The notes beneath the pieces were generated by a model. That model ran no database searches. It worked only from the letters and a program-made list of their open reading frames with translations, and was not told where the DNA came from. From Paracoccaceae bacterium (GTDB lineage: Bacteria > Pseudomonadota > Alphaproteobacteria > Rhodobacterales > Rhodobacteraceae): DNA of 64,000 bases. The translations under genes and the position numbers were made by a program. Positions 1 to 9,232 of the stretch are shown here, in pieces (position 1 is the first letter of the stretch; each line of letters begins with the position of its first letter). Location of the stretch: the NCBI GenBank assembly GCA_028874915.1, contig JAPPHA010000039.1, positions 28,493 through 92,492 on the forward strand, given 5' to 3'.

Positions 1-2
1 TC

Positions 3-173
3 GGCCGGTTCACGGAGGAACTCTTCGACCTGCAGCGGGCAATCCGGCTTGGCGACGGAGACCAGTTGCACCGGTATTTTACGCGGACCCGCGCCATTCG
101 CCGGGGAATCATCGAGGCTGGCCAGGATACGGGACTGCCGGACTTCGGCCGAAAGCAATCGTCCGAGGGCTGA
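3..173 (+). CDS. Prephenate/cyclohexadienyl dehydrogenase, C-terminal end (5' truncated by window edge)
   Basis: Only the last 56 codons are inside the window, read in the third forward frame to a TGA at 171-173. The tail contains LQRAIRLGDGD, then FTRTRAIRRGIIEAGQD and a terminal PDFGRK, which is the usual C-terminus of alphaproteobacterial prephenate (cyclohexadienyl) dehydrogenases of tyrosine biosynthesis. The NAD-binding and catalytic parts lie to the left of the window, so integrity cannot be judged. The next gene is convergent, so this is the end of its transcription unit. The assignment rests on recognising the tail motif only. Confidence 0.72.
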   Translation, partial: GRFTEELFDLQRAIRLGDGDQLHRYFTRTRAIRRGIIEAGQDTGLPDFGRKQSSEG

Positions 174-298
174 CCCCGGCGCCATTCACCTGCAGGGTTC
201 CGCCGTGGCCCGGTGCGAGCGGACCGGAACGGTTCGATCATCGTGGCCGACCGTTCCGGACCGTTGTCTCCCGGCGTTGCGCCTCCGACTCGACCGGG

Positions 299-1723
299 TC
301 AGACGGGCGTATAGTTCCATTGCGGAACGCCGAGCAGGTGCTCGCGCCCGCCGAGAACGGTGATCATGCGCTCCTGGTCGGCATGCGCCCGTTCGTTGGT
401 CTCTTCGGGGTCCAGGAAGTCCAGGAGCCGGCGGCGTGCCCAATCGGCAGTCCCTGGGTGCGTCGCGGCGAGGTCCTGTCGCTCTTCCGGGTCCTGCCGG
501 AGATCGAAGAGTTGGGGACCATGGCCCCCGGCATAATCAACGTACTTCCAGGCGCCTTCCCGGTTGTTCAGCCGCAGCATGGTGATTCCGTCCGAGCACC
601 CACCGTCGTGGTACTCCGAGATGACCGCCCGTTCCGGCATGTCCGGAGCGAGCAGTGACAGGCCCGAGAACGCAGCTGGCGCTTGCGGTACGCCCAGGGC
701 TTCGCAAACAGTCGGTGCGATGTCGATCAGACTGACCGGACCGTTCCGGCGGGTCCCGGCGTCGGCCCCGGGCCCGGCAAGCAGCAGCGGCACCCGGACC
801 GAATCTTCGTACATGGTCGACTTTCCCCAGAAACCCTTGGCGCCGAGCATTTCACCGTGATCGGACGTAAAGATCACAAGCGTATCCCGCTCCTGTCCCG
901 ATCGCGACAGGGAGTCGAGGGTCTTGCCGATTTCCCCGTCGACAAAGGAACAGAGCCCCCGGTAGGCGGCGCGGGCAATCCCCCGGTCCCGTTCAGAGAA
1001 ATACCGGTCATGATCGAAGAAACCGGCAAGTTGCCGGAGTACGGGATGACCCGGGACTGGTTCGGGCGCGCCTGCGAAGCGACCAGGGTCGTACAGACCG
1101 AAGAATTCCGGTGGTGCAACCAGCGGATAATTAGGGCTGAGCCAGCTCACAAAGCAACACCAGGGGCGGTCACGGCGTCCTGGGGCCTCGAGCCAGTGGC
1201 AGGCGGCCGCCGTCACCCGGCGGTCGAAACGGACATAGTCGGTCTCGCCGGGGCCGATCGTTTCGGCGAGTTCGCTTGTCGCGTCGTAACCGCAGAGCGG
1301 CCGTCTCAGGAGGCCGCGGACCCAGCCGATTCCGTTGGGGATGTGCAGGGGTTCGATCTGTTCGTCGATTCCCACGTCATCTGCTGCCCTGCGGTAATGC
1401 AGCTTTCCGATCGAGGTCATCCCGATCCCCCTGTCCCGTAGCCGGTGTCCGAATGACGGGAGCTGCCCCCGGTAGGCCTCGGCCGATGACCAGTTGCGAG
1501 TTTCATGAACATGACGGCCGCAGGCGATCGCCGCCCGGGCCGGAACGCACATCGGTGACGGCGTATAGGCGGAGTCAAAGATGACGGACCGCTTCGCGAG
1601 CCGGTCGAGACAGGGGGTTGAGGCCGGAGCCTTCCCGGTCGCAGCCGCGAAGCCAGGGGCCCACCAGGCCATCTCATCGACCATCAGCAGGAGAACGTTT
1701 CGGGGGCGGTCAGCAGGGGTCAT
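299..1723 (-). CDS. Sulfatase of the formylglycine-dependent family
   Basis: A 474-residue type I sulfatase. After an N-terminal metal-binding stretch (NVLLLMVDE, Asp16) comes the formylglycine signature C-x-P-x-R at Cys59-Arg63 (CVPAR), followed by GRH. A downstream SDHGE segment and GKSTMYEDSVRVPLL match the C-terminal half of the alkaline-phosphatase-fold sulfatases. Length is normal for arylsulfatase/choline-sulfatase relatives, and the lack of a signal peptide suggests a cytoplasmic enzyme. Cys59 must be oxidised to formylglycine, and a formylglycine-generating enzyme is encoded in this window at 43219-44193. The substrate is not determinable; choline sulfate or another organosulfate would fit the methylated-amine genes nearby, but that is inference. 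The Shine-Dalgarno sequence is weak, and the ATG chosen gives the usual N-terminus. Confidence 0.88.
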   Translation of the reverse strand: MTPADRPRNVLLLMVDEMAWWAPGFAAATGKAPASTPCLDRLAKRSVIFDSAYTPSPMCVPARAAIACGRHVHETRNWSSAEAYRGQLPSFGHRLRDRGIGMTSIGKLHYRRAADDVGIDEQIEPLHIPNGIGWVRGLLRRPLCGYDATSELAETIGPGETDYVRFDRRVTAAACHWLEAPGRRDRPWCCFVSWLSPNYPLVAPPEFFGLYDPGRFAGAPEPVPGHPVLRQLAGFFDHDRYFSERDRGIARAAYRGLCSFVDGEIGKTLDSLSRSGQERDTLVIFTSDHGEMLGAKGFWGKSTMYEDSVRVPLLLAGPGADAGTRRNGPVSLIDIAPTVCEALGVPQAPAAFSGLSLLAPDMPERAVISEYHDGGCSDGITMLRLNNREGAWKYVDYAGGHGPQLFDLRQDPEERQDLAATHPGTADWARRRLLDFLDPEETNERAHADQERMITVLGGREHLLGVPQWNYTPV

Positions 1724-1920
1724 GGAAATGGAGGGCTTGCGCAGGATTGGCGACGAGGCATGTTGGCGTCCCGGGCCGGCGGTGGAGCTCCGCGCCCGGC
1801 CTTACCGGTGTCGCCGGGCACGTGCGGTCCGATCCGGAGCGTTTCAAGGGGCCTTGCCACCGGATGTCCGGGGCGGGCACGGGCGAACAGGACGCCCGTG
1901 CCCCCAACGGCAACAAATGG

Positions 1921-3210
1921 TCAGGCCGGGTCGCCGCCGTAGGTCATGAAGTCGTGATCGATCTTCGGCAGCGGCAGGTCGTCGATGGCCCGTTCGAAGG
2001 CCTGGAGCCTCTTGTAGATCGAAATCAGTTCGACGATCGTCGTCCAGGAATTGACCAGATACTGGAAGGATCCCTCGACCCGACCGAAGGCTCGCACGAT
2101 CTGCTGCATGACGCCCAGGGTGAAGCCTGCGGAGACGATGGTCGGCCCGAGAGCGATGTAGGGAACCAGGACTCCGACCTGAAGGTAACCGTAGCGAACG
2201 ATGTTGAAGTACAGGTAGTTCAGATACAGCCGGAAATAGTTGCGCCGAACGTTTCCGAACAGTTCGTGTACCGTCGGCGGCTGCGCCCGCGCCGCATCAT
2301 CCTCGCCATAGACGAGTTCTTTCCGGTAGGCGGCCTCGACCCGCTGGTTTCGAAACTCGAGCCCGGGCAGGCGGATTCCCGCGAGCGCCAGAAGCGCGGT
2401 TCCGGCGACCGACCACAGGATGGCAATGAACACCAGCGCCTGCGGCACATGTCCGATGAGCGGCAGTTCCGTCACCATCGCGGAGAATCCCCAGAGGATC
2501 GGCAGGAAGGCGATCAGCGTCATGACCGAATCGATCAGCCGGACTCCGAGCCCCTCCATGATGGCGGCGAACCGCATCGTGTCTTCCTGGACTCGCTGCG
2601 CCGCCCCCTCGATATGCCGGACGCGATTCCACATTTCGACGTATCGATCATTCATGGCCGTGCGCCAGCGGAAGATGTAGTGGCTGACGAAGAAATTGGT
2701 CAGGACGGCAACGGTGATGGCAACCATTGCGATCTTGGCAAAGGTGAACAGCTCCCCGAAATACTGCGCCGAGGTGACACTGTTCGGTTCCGCCAATGCC
2801 TGCTGGATGATGTCGTAGAAGGATCCGAACCAGTTGTTGATCATCACGTCCAGTTGAACCTGGAACCAGGTCACGAAGAGGATCAGCGCCGATCCGAATA
2901 GCGACCAGCGTCCCCATTTGTGAGGGAAGAACCATTGCCAGAAAGCCAGGAACGCCGCGTAGGCGATGACCATGAACTGGTAAATCCAGAAGGTTCCAGC
3001 CTGCTTCATGGCCTTGGCATGGGCGGCCACGGCCGCTTGATCGGCGTCTCCCGGTGGAACGGGCGGAAAGTCGTAACCCAGTATCCAACCGAGACTGAAG
3101 GCCCCGCCGGCCTCCTTGGCAAAGGAAAACCAGGCCACGACACAGACGATCGACCACAGGGCGAAACTGGAAAAGAACAGCTTCGGGCGCGGGAAGAAGG
3201 ATTCAAACAT
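1921..3210 (-). CDS. sbmA/bacA: SbmA/BacA-family peptide antibiotic transporter
   Basis: A 429-residue inner-membrane protein, close to the family length of about 400-420. It has the family's multi-spanning layout: an N-terminal membrane segment after FFPRPKLFF, helices around residues 75-120 and 150-180, and cytoplasmic blocks with NDRYVEMWNRVRHIEGAAQRVQEDTMRF and ENRxV-like YRKELVYGED. The C-terminal part holds SFQYLVNSWTTIVELISIYKRL, the signature end of SbmA/BacA. These proteins import proline-rich and other peptides using the proton gradient, and BacA relatives also influence very-long-chain fatty acid lipid A and symbiosis. There is a clear aaggag Shine-Dalgarno before the ATG. It appears monocistronic. 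Confidence 0.93.
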   Translation of the reverse strand: MFESFFPRPKLFFSSFALWSIVCVVAWFSFAKEAGGAFSLGWILGYDFPPVPPGDADQAAVAAHAKAMKQAGTFWIYQFMVIAYAAFLAFWQWFFPHKWGRWSLFGSALILFVTWFQVQLDVMINNWFGSFYDIIQQALAEPNSVTSAQYFGELFTFAKIAMVAITVAVLTNFFVSHYIFRWRTAMNDRYVEMWNRVRHIEGAAQRVQEDTMRFAAIMEGLGVRLIDSVMTLIAFLPILWGFSAMVTELPLIGHVPQALVFIAILWSVAGTALLALAGIRLPGLEFRNQRVEAAYRKELVYGEDDAARAQPPTVHELFGNVRRNYFRLYLNYLYFNIVRYGYLQVGVLVPYIALGPTIVSAGFTLGVMQQIVRAFGRVEGSFQYLVNSWTTIVELISIYKRLQAFERAIDDLPLPKIDHDFMTYGGDPA

Positions 3211-4042
3211 GGGAACTCCTTTGTGACAGCCGTCGCCCGGTCGGCGGGTGCGGCGTGGTGGTTTTCAGCCGGGTCGTCCGGCCATTCGGGAAACAGCGGG
3301 CCGCCCGGGACGGCGCCCGGATCGCAGCGGTCGCCCGGCGCGACGTGACTTGGACACAGGCGAACGCCTCTCGCCTTCGGGTCATGAACGTCCTCGGTCC
3401 TTGGATTCCTGCGGGTTTCCGATTGCGAAGTCTATGGGCGTCGTACCATGGCCGGGGGACAAGTTTTCGTTGGCATACGCGATAATCCGTGATCGGTTCC
3501 GTCCGTGCGACACGATCATTTACCGAAGATCGTCACCGATGTAACGCCAGTCCCGGCCGTCCCGGACTGGCCACGACCGGGTGCGCACCAGCCTCCGGAA
3601 TCGATGACCCGGTTGATGGAGGCGCGGGTAAACCGGCTTGAGCTTCCAGCTGTGCGGATCAGGGCCGGCGCCAGCGACAGGTGGCCACGGATTCTTGATC
3701 GTCCGGAGGTCCACGGCCGAAAATCCGGTTCGGATCCGAACTGACAGGGACCGGATGCCCCGGTCAAGGTTCCCTCGCGGCGTCCACCCGTTGCCGCAAC
3801 CCTTCCTGTCATCGCCTTGCCCGACAATCGGCACAAAAAACGACCTCCTTCCCGGGGCTCCCGTCGCTTCGGCACCGACAACACGAAAACTGCCGGTCCA
3901 ATCCTCGAGAGGCACGCGAACAGAACAAGTCTCCATGCTCAAGAAAACTGCCACCATGGGAGGACAGCGGTCTTGATTCCTGACGCGCATCCGGCATGTT
4001 CCCGATCAAGGACAGTCACGGACGCAGGATCGGAGAGTCGCC
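3211..4042. other. Non-coding stretch between sbmA and the Rieske oxygenase gene
   Basis: About 830 bases between divergent genes. Several overlapping open frames exist on both strands, but none has a recognisable motif, a good ribosome-binding site or plausible protein composition. The promoters of both flanking genes presumably lie here. I see no RNA gene, repeat or mobile-element remnant. Confidence 0.5.
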
Positions 4043-5215
4043 ATGAACCGACAAAGTCTTGCTCAGGTCACCCGCCCCATCAACGAGGCCAGTGGTCTCC
4101 CGAATGCTCATTACGTCAGTCGCGCGGTGTTCGAGGACGAGCGTTACGCCCTCTTGTTCCGCAACTGGACCGGGATCGGTTTCGGCAAGGACATCCCGGA
4201 GGCCGGAGATGCCTTGCCGATTGAACTCGTGGGTGTTCCGTTGCTTGCCGTCCGACAGAACGACGGATCCGTGTCCGTCTATCAAAACACCTGCAGCCAT
4301 CGCGGTATGATCCTGATCCGGGAGAAGACCAATGTTCGCGGCACCATCCGGTGTCCCTATCATTCCTGGTGCTACGGGCTCGACGGTCGGCTGCGTTCGA
4401 CACCGCATGTTGGCGGGCCGGGACACAACATCCACGCCGATATCCGGCGCGAAGACCTTGGCCTGACCCGCATCCCGTCGCACGTTTTCCTGGATGTCAT
4501 CTTCGTCAACCTGTCGGGAACGGCGCCACCGTTCGAACAGGTCCATCGGGAACTGCTCGACCGCTGGTCGGACTTCGACCGGCCGGCCTGGTTCGGCGGC
4601 AAGGACAGCGCCTTCAGCATTGAGATCGCCTCCAATTGGAAACTGGCGGTCGAGAACAACTGCGAGAGCTATCACCTGCCATGGGTTCATCCAGGGCTGA
4701 ACAGTTACTCGCGGCTGGAAGACCACTACCATATTGAAATCCCCGGCAGTTGTTCCGGCCAGGGATCACGCGTTTACAGGCAGATCGAGGATGCTGACGG
4801 AAACCGATTTCCGGATTTCCCGTTCCTGGACGCGAAATGGTCAACCGGCTCCGAATACATCTCGCTGTTCCCCAACGTGCTTCTTGGGGTTCACTGCGAT
4901 CATCTCTTCTCGATTGTCCTCGAACCGCTGGCCACAGGGCAGACCCGTGAGCATGTGGCTCTCTACTATGCCTCGCCCGAAGCGCTCGGGGATTCCTACC
5001 GGTCGCTTCGCGAGGCGAATGCGGCTCAGTGGCGGAGCATCTTCCTTGAAGACGTGTTTGTCGTTGAGGGTATGCAGAAGGGTCGCCAGGGCCCGTTCTT
5101 CGATGGCGGGCGGTTCTCGCCGGTGATGGACAGCCCCACGCATCTTTTCCACGAATGGGTTGCGACGCAGATCCAGGACGCCGATGTGACCGGAAGGGAC
5201 CGTGTCCTCGGCTGA
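4043..5215 (+). CDS. Rieske-type aromatic/quaternary-amine oxygenase, alpha subunit
   Basis: A 390-residue Rieske non-heme iron oxygenase. The [2Fe-2S] site is C84-x-H86 (NTCSHRG) with C104-x2-H107 (CPYHSW). The catalytic domain carries the mononuclear iron ligands in NNCESYHLPWVH near residues 205-215. A ggagag Shine-Dalgarno precedes the ATG. Size and architecture resemble the oxygenases that open catabolism of N-methylated compounds (GbcA, CntA/YeaW, stachydrine demethylase). It sits beside a dimethylglycine/sarcosine-dehydrogenase-like gene, which favours a glycine-betaine, carnitine or proline-betaine role over an aromatic one. The reductase partner (ferredoxin-NADPH type) is not in the window. 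The next ORF starts inside its last codons, suggesting translational coupling. Substrate is inferred, not shown. Confidence 0.88.
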   Translation: MNRQSLAQVTRPINEASGLPNAHYVSRAVFEDERYALLFRNWTGIGFGKDIPEAGDALPIELVGVPLLAVRQNDGSVSVYQNTCSHRGMILIREKTNVRGTIRCPYHSWCYGLDGRLRSTPHVGGPGHNIHADIRREDLGLTRIPSHVFLDVIFVNLSGTAPPFEQVHRELLDRWSDFDRPAWFGGKDSAFSIEIASNWKLAVENNCESYHLPWVHPGLNSYSRLEDHYHIEIPGSCSGQGSRVYRQIEDADGNRFPDFPFLDAKWSTGSEYISLFPNVLLGVHCDHLFSIVLEPLATGQTREHVALYYASPEALGDSYRSLREANAAQWRSIFLEDVFVVEGMQKGRQGPFFDGGRFSPVMDSPTHLFHEWVATQIQDADVTGRDRVLG

Positions 5216-5552
5216 CCCCGGTCCTTCGCCCAACGGCCGTTCTGGCGCAGACCCCGCCGGCAGTACCGGTCGGGACGCTGTCGGGGACGGCAATCGCCAA
5301 CAGTGGCCCCGACCCGGTTCCGGAGATCCATCTGCATTTTGCCAGGAAGACTTCCTTTCTGCGCACGCCGCCGGTGACCTTGAGCGATTGGTCGACCTCT
5401 ACGGCCGGCTTGGCGCCGCCCGGATCGATGCCGGCGCGATCGACGCCGGTTGTTTCTATCTGACCCAGGCGTATGTCTTTGCGCTGGAGGCCGGCGACTC
5501 GAGGGCGGAGCGTCTCCACCGCCGGCTCAAGTCCCACGGGCGGGAAGAATAA
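5202..5552 (+). CDS. Conserved-looking small hypothetical protein downstream of Rieske oxygenase
   Basis: A 116-residue ORF starting at a GTG that overlaps the oxygenase stop by 14 bases, with ggaaggga as a possible Shine-Dalgarno. The first 45 residues are low-complexity. The remaining 70 form an alpha-helical segment (AGDLERLVDLYGRLG ... GCFYLTQAYVFALEAGD ... AERLHRRLKSHGREE) that looks like a short helical-hairpin or TPR-like unit. No catalytic motif is visible. The overlap implies co-transcription with the oxygenase, so an accessory role in that pathway is possible. Function unknown. Confidence 0.6.
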   Translation: MSSADPGPSPNGRSGADPAGSTGRDAVGDGNRQQWPRPGSGDPSAFCQEDFLSAHAAGDLERLVDLYGRLGAARIDAGAIDAGCFYLTQAYVFALEAGDSRAERLHRRLKSHGREE

Positions 5553-5585
5553 CGTTCGCACCGATCGTGCCGGACACGACCGGAA

Positions 5586-6548
5586 TCAGGAATCGGGATT
5601 CGCGTTCACGTCACGGATCACCCGGGCGATTTCCGGGGACAGCCGTTTCCAGGGGGAGGCCAACAGCCGATGGAACACGGATCGGAACGTGGCCGCCGCC
5701 GTGCGGGCAATGGGTTCTGACTCGCCGTCTCGATAGAGCAGGCAGAGTGTCCTTGGAGGTGTTTCCGGGCAGATCCGAATTGTGAGGTCCTGCAGCGCTG
5801 ATGGCGACTGCAGCAGGCAGAAGGCCGACGTGATCGCCCAACCGTAGCCGGCCTGAACGAAGCGGAGCAGGCTCTGGGTGTTGTCAAGGCTGAATCGGGC
5901 CTCGCTCGTGATACCGAGACGCCGCATGGCAAGGGAACAGGCCGTGCCGAACTTCGAGCTTCGGCTGTAAGCGACGAAGTTTCTTTCGCGGATCACCGAA
6001 TCCAGCGTACCCCGGGGCCAACTTCCTGGAATTGCGATCAGCAAGGGATCGTGAAACAGGGTCTCGACATCGAAACGGCCCCGTCCCCGGTTTCGGAAGG
6101 GTGGGGAATCGATCGCAAGGTCGACGTCGCGGTCACGAAAGGCTGATTCGATCCATGGCGACGTACCTGACTTCAGCTCGATTCGCCTTGCCAGGCCGGT
6201 CAGCGTGCTGGCGATTTCGGCCCCCATGATCTCAGCGAGAGAGTCCGGAAGGCCGAGGCGAAGCCGCTCCCGGCCGACCCGGCCGAACACGGCAAGATCG
6301 TTGTGAAGGGACCGGGCTTCCGCAAGGAGACGGGGAGCCCTGGCCATCAGAAGCCGGCCGGCCTCCGTCAGCGCCATGGGTCGGGTGGCCCGGTCAAACA
6401 GGAGGATACCAAGGTCCATCTCAAGACGCCGGATCCGGGCGGTGGCGGCAGGTTGGGAAATCCCGAGACGTCGCGCTGCGGCCGAAACATGTCCCTCGCC
6501 GGCAACGGCGACGAAGGCATGAAGGCGATCGAGGTCAAGCGATTCCAT
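5586..6548 (-). CDS. LysR-family transcriptional regulator
   Basis: A 320-residue LysR-type regulator, taking the ATG at 6548 (MESLDLDRLHAF). An upstream ATG at 6581 would add eleven residues atypical for the family. Residues 5-65 hold the winged helix-turn-helix (HVSAAARRLGISQPAATARIRRLE ... LLFDRATRP). The remainder is the periplasmic-binding-protein-like effector domain. It is transcribed divergently from the demethylating oxidoreductase gene at 6731, the usual arrangement for a LysR protein controlling its neighbour. It probably responds to a methylated amine or its breakdown product, but the ligand is not readable from sequence. Confidence 0.9.
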   Translation of the reverse strand: MESLDLDRLHAFVAVAGEGHVSAAARRLGISQPAATARIRRLEMDLGILLFDRATRPMALTEAGRLLMARAPRLLAEARSLHNDLAVFGRVGRERLRLGLPDSLAEIMGAEIASTLTGLARRIELKSGTSPWIESAFRDRDVDLAIDSPPFRNRGRGRFDVETLFHDPLLIAIPGSWPRGTLDSVIRERNFVAYSRSSKFGTACSLAMRRLGITSEARFSLDNTQSLLRFVQAGYGWAITSAFCLLQSPSALQDLTIRICPETPPRTLCLLYRDGESEPIARTAAATFRSVFHRLLASPWKRLSPEIARVIRDVNANPDS

Positions 6549-6730
6549 CAGTTTATAATAAATGATTTCAATTAAGAGCATAGATATATTTTATCAAAGT
6601 GATTCTGATTGTCTCGGCCTGTCTTTTTCTGACACCCTGCGATGTCGGTTTCGAAGATACCCAGCCAGGGCCCGACCGGATTGGCGGGCCTTCATGTGGA
6701 ATTCGGGCGGGACGAGAGGGGAGACCGGGC
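6549..6730. promoter_or_regulatory. Divergent AT-rich promoter region between LysR gene and oxidoreductase gene
   Basis: The stretch next to the regulator (about 6550-6610) is strikingly AT-rich, with runs such as ttataataaatgatttcaa and atagatatattttatcaaa, in a window of otherwise high GC. Its position between divergent genes makes it the likely site of overlapping promoters and LysR binding. No clean T-N11-A palindrome could be assigned by eye. Confidence 0.5.
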
Positions 6731-9157
6731 ATGAGAACGCATGCGCAGGCGGTCGTCATCGGCGGCGGATTGGTTGGCTGTTCGATTCTTTATCACTTGG
6801 CCAAGCTGGGTTGGACCGACGTCGTGCTTCTGGAACGGGACGAACTGACGTCAGGGTCCACATGGCATGCGGCGGCCAACCTCCACGGTCTTCACGACCA
6901 CAACAACATCTCGAAGCTCCAGTACTACACGATGACGCTCTACAAGGAACTCGAGGCGGAGACGGGCCAGGGCTGCGGGGTGTATCAGCCGGGATCTCTC
7001 TACCTGGCACAGACCGAAGATCGCGAGCACCAACTCCGGATCCAGGCCGCGAAGGCCCGGTATTTTGGTGTCGATTTCTACGAACTCTCAGGCGACGAAG
7101 CGACGGTATTGCACCCGTTGGTCAACCTGGACGGTATCCGCTGCATCATGTTCGAACCGGACGGCGGCAATGTCGATCCCTCAGGAGTGACTCATGCCTA
7201 TGCCGCCGGCGCCCGAAAGCTGGGGGCGGAGATCCTCCGATTCACGCCCGTTACCGCGACCGTTCCGTTGTCCGATGGCGGTTGGCGCGTCGAAACCCCG
7301 AAGGGCAGCATCACGACCCGCTGGGTGGTCAATGCCGCTGGCCTCTGGGCACGGGAAGTTGCGGCCATGGCCGGATTCACGCTGCCGCTCCAGCCCACCG
7401 AACATCAGTACTTCGTTACCGAGGCTCTCCCCGAGATCGAAGCGCTGGGACGTCGTCTCCCCTCGGTCGCCGACCGCGACGGCGAGTACTACATGCGTCA
7501 GGAAGGCAACGGACTTCTGATCGGAGCCTACGAACAGAACCCCCGGTTCTGGGCCGAAGACGGAACGCCGGCCGACTTTGGTCACGAACTGTTTGCGGAC
7601 GATCTTGAACGCATCGAAGAGAACATACTGCGGGCACTGGACCGGGTCCCGGCGGCCGCGACCGCCGGGATCAAGCGGGTGATCAATGGACCGATGATCT
7701 GGTCCCCGGATGCGGCGGCACTCTACGGCCCGGTTCCGGAACTCCGAAACTACTTCTGTTGTTGCGGGATCATACCCGGGTTCTCGCAGTCGGGCGGTCT
7801 AGGTCTGATGTCGGCGCAGTGGATGGTCGAGGGCGAACCCGAACTCGACCTGTTCCCCTGGGATCTGGCCCGATACGGGGATTGGGCAGACCGACCGTTC
7901 ACCCGTGCCAAGGTCGCCGAACAGTATTCCATGCGCTTCGCCATTCATTTCCCCCACGAGGAACGCCAGGCTGGACGGCCGGTCCGGACACGTCCGGCGT
8001 ATGCAGCCCAGAAGGCCCTGGGTGGCGTCTTCGGTGCGAGCTACGGTTGGGAACACCCGCAGTGGTTCGCCGGGGCCGGGGGCGATGCCGTGGAGACATA
8101 CGGATTCACGCGGCAGGACTGGTTTGAACCCGTGGGCGAGGAATGCCGAGCCCTGAGGCGGGGCGTCGGGATCGTCGACGTGTCGAATTTCGGCAAGTAC
8201 CTGGTGACAGGCGAGGGTGCGGCCGACTGGCTGGACCGGATTATCGCCAATCACGTGCCTAAGGAGGATGGACGTTCATGCCTGACGCCGCTTCTCGGTG
8301 TACGGGGCGGGATTGCCGGCGACTTCACGGTGACCCGGCTTGAACGCGAGACCTTCATGATCATTGGCTCCGGCGTTGCTGAAAGGTACCACTCCCGCTT
8401 CTTCAACGGCACCGGTGTTCCACGTCCCGAAAGTGTCCGTTTCGAGAGCGTCAGCGATGCCTGGTGCGGCTTCAACGTTGCCGGACCGAAATCCCGGCAA
8501 TTGCTGATGCGGCTCACCCAGGAAGACCTGTCGCCTGACTCCTGGCGATTCATGCGGTCCCGGCGATTGACAATTGCCGGGATCGATGCCGTCGGACTCC
8601 GGGTCTCCTTTACCGGTGACCTGGGATGGGAGATCTATGTTCCGGCGGAGTTCCAGCTGAAACTCTATGAGGCCCTGCTGGAATCGGGACAGGATCTTGG
8701 CGTGCGTCCGGTCGGCAGCCGGTCACTCCTGAGCCTTCGGGTGGAAAAAGGCTACGGATCCTGGAGTCGCGAATACTCACCGGAGTATTGGCCCCATGAG
8801 GTTGGACTCGATCGGCTGATCAAACTCGACAAGCCCGAATTCCTCGGTCGGGACGCCTTCCTGCAGATTCGGGAGCATGCCCCCCGGGAACGGCTCGTCA
8901 ATCTCGCTGTCGAAACCACCAACGCTGATGCCGTCGGTGGAGAACCGGTCTTTCTGCCAGATGGAACTCCGGTCGGCCAGGTGAGTTCAGGCGCGTATGG
9001 CTACTCGGTTGAGACATCGGTCGCCCTCGCTTTTGTCAAGGCCGAGCACACCGTCCCTGGCCAGGAACTCGACGTTGCCATCCTCGGCCGGCCGAACCGG
9101 GCTATCCTGCTCGCTGAACCGGCGTTCGATCCGAAGGGAGAACGTCTCAGGGCGTGA
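6731..9157 (+). CDS. FAD-dependent demethylating oxidoreductase, dimethylglycine/sarcosine dehydrogenase family (DAO + GcvT domains)
   Basis: An 808-residue protein of full family length. The N-terminal FAD domain has GGGLVG at residues 11-16 and the covalent-flavin motif STWHAA with His46. The middle FAO_M region is followed from about residue 430 by a GcvT-like folate-binding domain (FGKYLVTGEGAADWLDRI ... VAGPKSRQLL ... SFTGDLGWEIYVP) and its C-terminal barrel. Family members oxidise N-methyl groups of dimethylglycine or sarcosine and pass the one-carbon unit to tetrahydrofolate. The ATG at 6731 follows a gagaggggag Shine-Dalgarno. It is near a Rieske oxygenase and divergent to a LysR gene, consistent with stepwise demethylation of a betaine. 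A paralogue lies at 28110-30527. Confidence 0.9.
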   Translation: MRTHAQAVVIGGGLVGCSILYHLAKLGWTDVVLLERDELTSGSTWHAAANLHGLHDHNNISKLQYYTMTLYKELEAETGQGCGVYQPGSLYLAQTEDREHQLRIQAAKARYFGVDFYELSGDEATVLHPLVNLDGIRCIMFEPDGGNVDPSGVTHAYAAGARKLGAEILRFTPVTATVPLSDGGWRVETPKGSITTRWVVNAAGLWAREVAAMAGFTLPLQPTEHQYFVTEALPEIEALGRRLPSVADRDGEYYMRQEGNGLLIGAYEQNPRFWAEDGTPADFGHELFADDLERIEENILRALDRVPAAATAGIKRVINGPMIWSPDAAALYGPVPELRNYFCCCGIIPGFSQSGGLGLMSAQWMVEGEPELDLFPWDLARYGDWADRPFTRAKVAEQYSMRFAIHFPHEERQAGRPVRTRPAYAAQKALGGVFGASYGWEHPQWFAGAGGDAVETYGFTRQDWFEPVGEECRALRRGVGIVDVSNFGKYLVTGEGAADWLDRIIANHVPKEDGRSCLTPLLGVRGGIAGDFTVTRLERETFMIIGSGVAERYHSRFFNGTGVPRPESVRFESVSDAWCGFNVAGPKSRQLLMRLTQEDLSPDSWRFMRSRRLTIAGIDAVGLRVSFTGDLGWEIYVPAEFQLKLYEALLESGQDLGVRPVGSRSLLSLRVEKGYGSWSREYSPEYWPHEVGLDRLIKLDKPEFLGRDAFLQIREHAPRERLVNLAVETTNADAVGGEPVFLPDGTPVGQVSSGAYGYSVETSVALAFVKAEHTVPGQELDVAILGRPNRAILLAEPAFDPKGERLRA

Positions 9158-9173
9158 TCCGGTTCGGCGAAAC

Positions 9174-9198
9174 GGCCGACCCGTGTTTCGCGTCGGCC
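9174..9198. terminator. Possible bidirectional terminator between convergent genes
   Basis: A perfect 7-bp inverted repeat, ggccgac at 9174-9180 and gtcggcc at 9192-9198 with an 11-base loop, fills the 75-base gap between the convergent oxidoreductase and thrS genes. There is no T-tract, so intrinsic termination is uncertain. Confidence 0.35.
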
Positions 9199-9232
9199 AC
9201 AGCCTTGTCGGAACGGGTGACGGGGCCGGGAG

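Noticed and set aside
1618..2901. A 427-codon forward open frame opposite sbmA
   Set aside because: Antisense to a clear SbmA/BacA gene; highly charged, no motif, no ribosome-binding site.
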